Part shown: positions 22,592 to 26,779 of the stretch, piece by piece | How positions within the stretch are numbered: the stretch's first letter is position 1 | Layout of the letters: each line of letters opens with the position of its first letter | Assembly (NCBI GenBank): GCA_963658575.1 | Contig: CAVKQB010000026.1 | Coordinates: 1-26,779, forward strand | Source of the DNA: W0P28-013 sp963658575 | GTDB lineage: Bacteria; Bacteroidota; Bacteroidia; Bacteroidales; Paludibacteraceae | Direction of reading: 5' to 3' | Length of the DNA stretch: 26,779 nt | The notes under the pieces: model-generated | Databases searched by the model: none | What the model was told of the DNA's origin: nothing | Seen by the model: the letters and a program-made list of their open reading frames with translations, nothing else | Made by a program: the position numbers and the translations under genes

Positions 22592-22899
22592 CTGTTTTCG
22601 AAATCGTATCGTCGATACTAAACCTGCTGCTGGCTACGGGCGGAGCGGTTACCATCGCCACACTGCGCGCCAAACGCAAATCGGCCAACGAAACCGCCAA
22701 AGCCGCCGAACTCGAAAACGACGAAAAAGCCGTGCAGATAGTGATGTCGTATATTGTGGAACCATTAAAAAAAGAGATAAATGACCTCCGAAAAGATGTG
22801 CGCCGCCTCAATCGGGCTATCAACAAAATGGCCGAGTGCCCTCATGCTGCTGATTGTCCTATCAAGCGCGAGTTGCAAGACAACCAAGACAACGGTTGA
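22588..22899 (+). CDS. Membrane-anchored lysis protein (holin- or Rz-like), 103 aa
   Basis: ATGA overlap with the amidase stop. An N-terminal membrane segment (VFEIVSSILNLLLATGGAVT, residues 3-22) is followed by a charged coiled coil (AKAAELENDEKAVQ and KEINDLRKDVRRLNRAIN) and a C-terminal CPHAADCPIKRELQ. This is the layout of an inner-membrane spanin (Rz) or an atypical holin; the two cysteines could form a disulfide. The next gene overlaps its last 119 bp in another frame, as Rz1 does in Rz. Confidence 0.65.
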   Translation: MTVFEIVSSILNLLLATGGAVTIATLRAKRKSANETAKAAELENDEKAVQIVMSYIVEPLKKEINDLRKDVRRLNRAINKMAECPHAADCPIKRELQDNQDNG

Positions 22900-23341
22900 T
22901 GCCTCTGCATCGAGCCACACGCAGGTGCAAGCAGTGGTGCAAGCCGCCGAGCAACGCCACACCGACAGCACCACGCTGACGCAAACGGTGCAACAGACCT
23001 CCGCTGGCACCGTCAGCGACGAACTGACGGAGGAGACCCTGTGGAGCGCGCCCGACAGCACCGGCCGCCAACATGCCATCAGCACCAAGCGGACAGTCAG
23101 GCGCAGCGCATCGGTAACCGACAGCGATTGGCACCAAATGGTGCGGTCGCAAGCCGTCATTGCCGAAGAGGCGCGCATCACCGATAGCATTGCGGCCGCC
23201 AGCGACACACAGGCCGCACAACACACCAACACCGCCGCAAGCATCGACACGCCAGCATGGGCAAACCTGCTCGTCGTGGCCATCGTGGCAGCGGCACTTA
23301 TAGTTGTAATCCTATTCTTGCGAAAATGGCGAATTATATAG
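22781..23341 (+). CDS. Probable unimolecular spanin (lipoprotein plus C-terminal membrane anchor)
   Basis: 186 aa. An N-terminal signal peptide ends in VLSSASC (Cys32, lipobox-like though Ser at -3 is weaker than Leu), giving an outer-membrane lipoprotein. The middle is a Ser/Thr/Gln/Ala-rich periplasmic region. The C-terminus has a single strong membrane segment (WANLLVVAIVAAALIVVILF) with a basic RKWR end for the inner membrane. Both anchors on one chain is the u-spanin topology (as T1 gp11) that fuses the two membranes at lysis. Overlaps the preceding gene by 119 bp and the LysM gene by 16 bp. Confidence 0.7.
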   Translation: MTSEKMCAASIGLSTKWPSALMLLIVLSSASCKTTKTTVDASASSHTQVQAVVQAAEQRHTDSTTLTQTVQQTSAGTVSDELTEETLWSAPDSTGRQHAISTKRTVRRSASVTDSDWHQMVRSQAVIAEEARITDSIAAASDTQAAQHTNTAASIDTPAWANLLVVAIVAAALIVVILFLRKWRII

Positions 23342-23625
23342 TAAAATCACGGCAAAACCTTTGCGACATTGCGCTGCAACTGTGCGGCTCGATGGAGGCG
23401 GCCTACGACATCGCCGCGCTCAACGGCCTGAACCTGACCGACGACCTCACCATCGGCACGGTGCTCGAACTGCCCACAACCACCGACACCAAAACCACGC
23501 AACACTACGCCGCCAACTACATCGTGCCGGCTACGGCTATCACCATCGACGAAATCAACGTCGTACTCAACGGTGGCGAAGGCATCGACTTTTGGGGCAT
23601 CGAATACGACTTTATTGTAACCTAA
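23326..23625 (+). CDS. LysM-type tail protein (gpX-like)
   Basis: 99 aa from the ATG at 23326, 16 bp inside the spanin gene; the frame is open earlier but shadows the spanin. MANYIVKSRQNLCDIALQLC, then LNGLNLTDDLTIGTVLELP is a LysM peptidoglycan-binding unit like tail protein X of P2/Mu-like phages. The C-terminal part (ITIDEINVVLNG, FWGIEYDFIV) is extra. It probably sits at the baseplate and helps position the tail on the cell wall. Confidence 0.8.
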   Translation: MANYIVKSRQNLCDIALQLCGSMEAAYDIAALNGLNLTDDLTIGTVLELPTTTDTKTTQHYAANYIVPATAITIDEINVVLNGGEGIDFWGIEYDFIVT

Positions 23626-23639
23626 TTTTTTATCAAAAT

Positions 23640-24494
23640 ATGAGAACTCTCGACGAAATCAAAAAGAGCATTACCGATGCGTGGATGCACGACCAAACGC
23701 TGGCTACCGCCTACGGCTACGAAGTGGATTCGCAGTGGCCATTTAGCACCGTGAGCATCGAAAACACGCTCTGCTACATCGTGGCAGCGGCCATCTATGT
23801 ACACGAACGCCTGTTCGACGATTTGACGACCGAAGTCAACGACATCGTAGCGCAGAAAAAGCCGCACTCGTTGCGCTGGTACGTGAACAAAGCCAAAGCC
23901 TTTCGCGCCGGCTACGACCTGCCCGACGACAGCGACGAATACACGCAGACACTCACCGCCGACCAACTGGCCGCATGCCAAGTGGTGAAATTCGCCGCAG
24001 CAACCGAAAGCGCAGGCGTGGTCTATATAAAAGTGGCCACCGAACAGGGCGGCAACAAAAAACCGCTCACCGACGACCAATGCAATGGACTGCGCTCGTA
24101 CATCGCCGAGGTGAAAGATGCCGGCGTGCGCGTGGAGATAACCAACGAAAACGCCTGCTCGCTACGCCTCAACCTGACCATCTACTACAACCCGATGACA
24201 CTCGACGGCAGCGGCCAAAATCTGACCTCCGGCGAAAACCAAGTGGAAGCCGCCATCAAAGAGTACATCGGCAACCTGCCGTTCAATGGCGAATACCGCA
24301 ACAGCGCACTCATCGATGCGCTGCAAGCCGTCGATGGCGTGGTGATACCCGAACTGAACGCAGCCTCCGAAAGTTACGACGGCAACACATTCACGGCCAT
24401 CGACGTGAAAGCACAGCCGTACAGCGGCTACTACACCTACGATGCCGACGGCTCAACCATTAAATACATCGCTTATGTCTCTGCAGAAAATTGA
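23640..24494 (+). CDS. Baseplate J-like wedge protein (Mu gp47)
   Basis: 284 aa from the ATG at 23640 after a TTTTTTATCAAAAT leader. The baseplate J family is indicated by the N-terminal helix MRTLDEIKKSITDAWM, GVVYIKVATEQGGNKKPLTD, EVKDAGVRVEI, the LTIYYNPM strand, VEAAIKEYIGNLPFNGEY and SALIDALQAVDGVVIPEL. Shorter than Mu gp47 (about 360 aa). It overlaps gp48-like by 20 bp. Confidence 0.85.
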   Translation: MRTLDEIKKSITDAWMHDQTLATAYGYEVDSQWPFSTVSIENTLCYIVAAAIYVHERLFDDLTTEVNDIVAQKKPHSLRWYVNKAKAFRAGYDLPDDSDEYTQTLTADQLAACQVVKFAAATESAGVVYIKVATEQGGNKKPLTDDQCNGLRSYIAEVKDAGVRVEITNENACSLRLNLTIYYNPMTLDGSGQNLTSGENQVEAAIKEYIGNLPFNGEYRNSALIDALQAVDGVVIPELNAASESYDGNTFTAIDVKAQPYSGYYTYDADGSTIKYIAYVSAEN

Positions 24495-25008
24495 TTGGCG
24501 CAAATTGGCAGTGATGCTGCTCCCTACCTGCCTGCGTGCACCACGCCTCACCGCGCTGGTACGCGTGCTGATACAGCCCATCGTCGACCTGTCCGACCGC
24601 CGGCAGTCGCTGCGCTCGGCCACACTGTTTGCACTGCAACACACCGGACAAACGGTCTATCTGCGCCACGCCCTGAACACGCAGTTCGGCTACCAACGCA
24701 GCGACGGCTTCGAGATAGAGGACATCGCCGCCGAGGGCGCGTTCCTGATGACGTACGACGAAAACTCCGACCAAACCGACATTATCCCGATAGCGTCCTA
24801 CGAGTTCATCAGCACCATCACTCAACAACTCCTCTGCGCGTGGCTCTTGCTTTGGGACGAATCCACTATATGGTCTACCACCGACTTTGTGGTGTGGTGC
24901 CCGCAAGCCGTCGCCGCCGACACCAACAAGATGGCACAGGTGTGCAGCATCGTCAATCGCTACCGGCTACTGAGCCGCATGCCCGAATACCGACAACTCA
25001 ACCGATAA
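24475..25008 (+). CDS. gp48-like baseplate protein
   Basis: 177 aa from the ATG at 24475 (MSLQKIDWRKLAVML), overlapping the gp47-like gene. An N-terminal region (LPTCLRAPRLTALVRVLIQP) and FALQHTGQTVYLRHALN, with an aromatic C-terminal half (WLLLWDESTIWSTTDFVVWC) are unlike any enzyme I know. Position after gp47 and before the fibre points to the wedge/fibre adaptor role of Mu gp48. Confidence 0.65.
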   Translation: MSLQKIDWRKLAVMLLPTCLRAPRLTALVRVLIQPIVDLSDRRQSLRSATLFALQHTGQTVYLRHALNTQFGYQRSDGFEIEDIAAEGAFLMTYDENSDQTDIIPIASYEFISTITQQLLCAWLLLWDESTIWSTTDFVVWCPQAVAADTNKMAQVCSIVNRYRLLSRMPEYRQLNR

Positions 25009-25012
25009 AACT

Positions 25013-25849
25013 ATGAATACAGCAAACTTCAAAAACAGCAACAACAAGTATCCGCTCTCGACCGATACGCTCGACTTCATGCAGAAGCAGATACACTTGG
25101 CCTACGGCTTGGCAAGCCTCTATGGCGACAACTACATCATCACCCAATCGACCGCCGACACCGACGGACTCATTGTGCTGAAAGGCGAACTGATGCCCCT
25201 AAAAGGCACCGCCAGTAAATTCATCGCCGTCAAAGAAATTTCCCACGACATCGAGGCCGGCGGACAAAAGTTCGCCAACGCACGCGTCGAACGCTATGCG
25301 TACTACACCACCGCAAGAGTGAATGCTTATCTGGCAAGCAATTTCCCCATTGTCGATGGCATCGGTAAGCACTTGGTGCCGAAAGGTGTCATCAACATGT
25401 GGAGCGGTGCGGTCGACCAAATCCCCACCGGCTGGCTACTCTGCGACGGCACCAACGGCACGCCCGACCTGAGCGGCCGGTTCATCGTGGGCTACCAAAG
25501 CGGCAGTACCGACTACGGCACCATTGGCCAAACTGGCGGCGAAGCCACACACAAGCTCCTCACCTCCGAGATGCCAGCCCACACCCACAGCGCGACTGTC
25601 GCGGCCGCTGGCGCGCACAGCCACACCTTAAGCATGGATTACCGCGGCAACGACGGCAACGACCACAACAACGGCAACACCATTATATGTTCGTGCGAGA
25701 ACAAAACGGGTAGCGACTCGCGCGGCACGTCTATATCGTCCGCTGGCGCGCACGCGCACACGGTTACTATCGGAACCACCGGCAACACCAAGCCCCACGA
25801 GAACAGGCCGCCCTACTACGTGCTGGCCTATATCATGAAGGTAATTTGA
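25013..25849 (+). CDS. Tail fibre with phage tail-collar domain
   Basis: 278 aa. The N-terminal segment attaches to the baseplate; from about residue 127 the collar domain is clear: MWSGAVDQIPTGWLLCDGTN, GTPDLSGRFIVGYQSGS, then the His clusters PAHTHSATV, GAHSHTLSM and GAHAHTVTI, and the terminal ENRPPYYVLAYIMKV. HxH motifs of this kind bind iron in trimeric fibre tips such as T4 gp12. A variable Asn/Gly/Asp-rich insert (about residues 208-240) sits between two GAHxHT repeats. Receptor-binding candidate. Confidence 0.85.
   Translation: MNTANFKNSNNKYPLSTDTLDFMQKQIHLAYGLASLYGDNYIITQSTADTDGLIVLKGELMPLKGTASKFIAVKEISHDIEAGGQKFANARVERYAYYTTARVNAYLASNFPIVDGIGKHLVPKGVINMWSGAVDQIPTGWLLCDGTNGTPDLSGRFIVGYQSGSTDYGTIGQTGGEATHKLLTSEMPAHTHSATVAAAGAHSHTLSMDYRGNDGNDHNNGNTIICSCENKTGSDSRGTSISSAGAHAHTVTIGTTGNTKPHENRPPYYVLAYIMKVI
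25605..25753 (+). repeat. 14-bp direct repeat in the collar domain
   Basis: CCGCTGGCGCGCAC occurs at 25605-25618 and 25740-25753, exactly 135 bp (45 codons) apart and in frame, encoding the two (A/S)AGAH motifs that bracket the Asn/Gly-rich insert. In-frame deletion or exchange between them would keep the frame. Confidence 0.6.
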
Positions 25850-25997
25850 TTTCAAGACACAAGTAGCAAGTCGCAAGACAAGATTTCAAATTTCAAATTG
25901 TCGCATTAAATCAAATCCACAGAAACTTTCACCAATGCGTTAAACCGATCAACTGATCCCCCCAATCAACTAATCAACCAAAAAACACCGTTTAATC
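25850..25997 (+). other. AT-rich spacer sharing sequences with the 2548-3141 gap
   Basis: No gene. It carries the 11-mer CAAGTAGCAAG (25860-25870) and the 15-mer CAAATCCACAGAAAC (25912-25926). Both occur in the same order after the transposase stop (2563-2573 and 2663-2677). TTTCAAATTTCAAATT is also present, of the low-complexity kind frequent between genes in Bacteroidales. Confidence 0.6.
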
Positions 25998-26779
25998 ATG
26001 GATAAAACAACTCTCAAAACATGGTTTTCGCGCGGCAAAAAGCCCACCGCTGCGCAGTTCGCCGAATGGATCGACTCCTATTGGCACAAAGGCGAGCATA
26101 TCCCCATCGATGCCATCGACCACCTCGACTCCGAACTCGACCGCCGCGCCGAGATAAACGACGCTTCGGCCGGAGCAACCACCACCACCTATTCGAGCAA
26201 AAAGATACGCGAACTCATCGACCAACTGGGCGGCACCATGGAGGCCGACCGCCAAGTGGTCTGTGTCGATACCGCCGACGAACTCGAAGCTGTCGAAGAA
26301 CCAAGCATCGAAGTGCTCTACCTCGTGCGCGACACCAACCAACTCTATTCGTACGATGCCGACAACGGCACCTTCATGCTCATCACCGAACCCGATAGCA
26401 CCATCACTATCCGCGACCTATCCCAACTCGATAGCGTGCAGGACACCGGCTCCTACTCGGTGCGCTGGATTACAAGCCAAGGCATACCGCCGTATGTGCG
26501 CTACACCAGCGCATGGTGGTCGCTCTCGGTCGATGTGGTCAACGCTAAGGGCACCGCCTACATAACACAGTACCTCGCCAACCGCGACGGCTACTACACA
26601 CGCGACCTCGTGAACGGCACGTGGGGCAGTTGGCAAAAACGCCTCTACGCCGTTCAGAGCGATGTCGATGCGCTGGCCAACACCGTGGCCAACAACCACG
26701 CCTACACCGCACGCAAGGTGCGCGCCAACGTGCACTACTGCTCGAGCCGCATGAAGTTTGCTATGCCCAAGGTAGGCAC
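25998..26779 (+). CDS. Tail fibre / receptor-binding protein, N-terminal part (runs off the window)
   Basis: About 260 residues are visible without a stop. MDKTTLKTWFSRGKKPTAAQ and FAEWIDSYWHKGEHIPIDAI is an N-terminal baseplate-attachment motif seen in Bacteroidetes phage fibres. Later ITQYLANRDGYYTRDLVNGT then WGSWQKRLYAVQSDVDAL looks like a pyocin-knob-type carbohydrate-binding unit followed by a coiled coil. It is separated from the collar fibre by 148 bp. It is incomplete at 26779; receptor-binding tip and any variable region lie outside. Confidence 0.8.
   Translation, partial: MDKTTLKTWFSRGKKPTAAQFAEWIDSYWHKGEHIPIDAIDHLDSELDRRAEINDASAGATTTTYSSKKIRELIDQLGGTMEADRQVVCVDTADELEAVEEPSIEVLYLVRDTNQLYSYDADNGTFMLITEPDSTITIRDLSQLDSVQDTGSYSVRWITSQGIPPYVRYTSAWWSLSVDVVNAKGTAYITQYLANRDGYYTRDLVNGTWGSWQKRLYAVQSDVDALANTVANNHAYTARKVRANVHYCSSRMKFAMPKVG

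Noticed and set aside
25013..26779. Diversity-generating retroelement acting on the fibres
   Set aside because: Related Bacteroides Mu-like phages can carry one and the collar fibre insert is AAC-rich, but no reverse transcriptase or template repeat is present in the window, so there is no support here; the downstream region should be examined.
1..26779. CRISPR arrays, tRNA or rRNA genes
   Set aside because: No regularly spaced repeats and no recognisable tRNA or rRNA sequence were seen on either strand.

Overview
The window is the interior of a Mu-like transposable prophage or phage from a member of the Bacteroidales (Bacteroides/Prevotella-type host). Three things point to that host. Gene starts lack Shine-Dalgarno sequences and follow A-rich leaders instead. 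Several promoters fit the Bacteroidetes sigma consensus (-33 TTG, about 20 nt, -7 TAnnTTTG). The protein families (DUF3164, DUF6046-like baseplate protein, MuF with the WLPSRSATPREEH motif) are typical of Bacteroidetes Mu-like phages. Neither phage end (att/terminal repeats) is visible, and both edge genes are cut.

Layout. (1) 1-6729, plus strand: early transposition block. It holds a small HTH protein, a MuA-type DDE transposase, a 594-nt non-coding and hairpin-rich gap, a MuB-type AAA ATPase, a RecA/DnaB-like ATPase, a GemA/gp16-like protein, a DUF3164 protein and several small conserved proteins. It ends at a strong bidirectional hairpin (6752-6782). (2) 12856 down to 6804, minus strand: packaging and head-completion block, read TerS > TerL > gp36-like (DUF1320) > portal (DUF935) > MuF fused to an AT-rich C-terminal domain that looks like a toxin > gpG-like > tail-terminator-like. 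(3) 12878-12988: a compact divergent late promoter with two tandem 15-bp palindromes spaced exactly 21 bp. (4) 13035-26779, plus strand: protease/scaffold, major capsid, sheath, tube, frameshifted tail chaperone, tape measure, baseplate hub, spike and wedge, T7-lysozyme-type amidase, spanin-like genes, LysM protein, gp47/gp48-like proteins, collar fibre, and a second fibre cut by the window end. Two paralogous minus-strand small membrane proteins (17412-17923) are inserted as a moron between the chaperone and the tape measure.

Relative to Mu, the packaging/head block is inverted, so the late genes form two arms firing outward from one central control region. The most interesting places are: the MuF-toxin module with an adjacent opposite-strand promoter plus perfect 16-bp hairpin (candidate antisense small RNA or micro-peptide gene) and no visible immunity protein; the symmetric twin-operator late promoter; and the structured gap between the transposase and its ATPase. 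Functions are inferred from reading the sequence; no database search was run.
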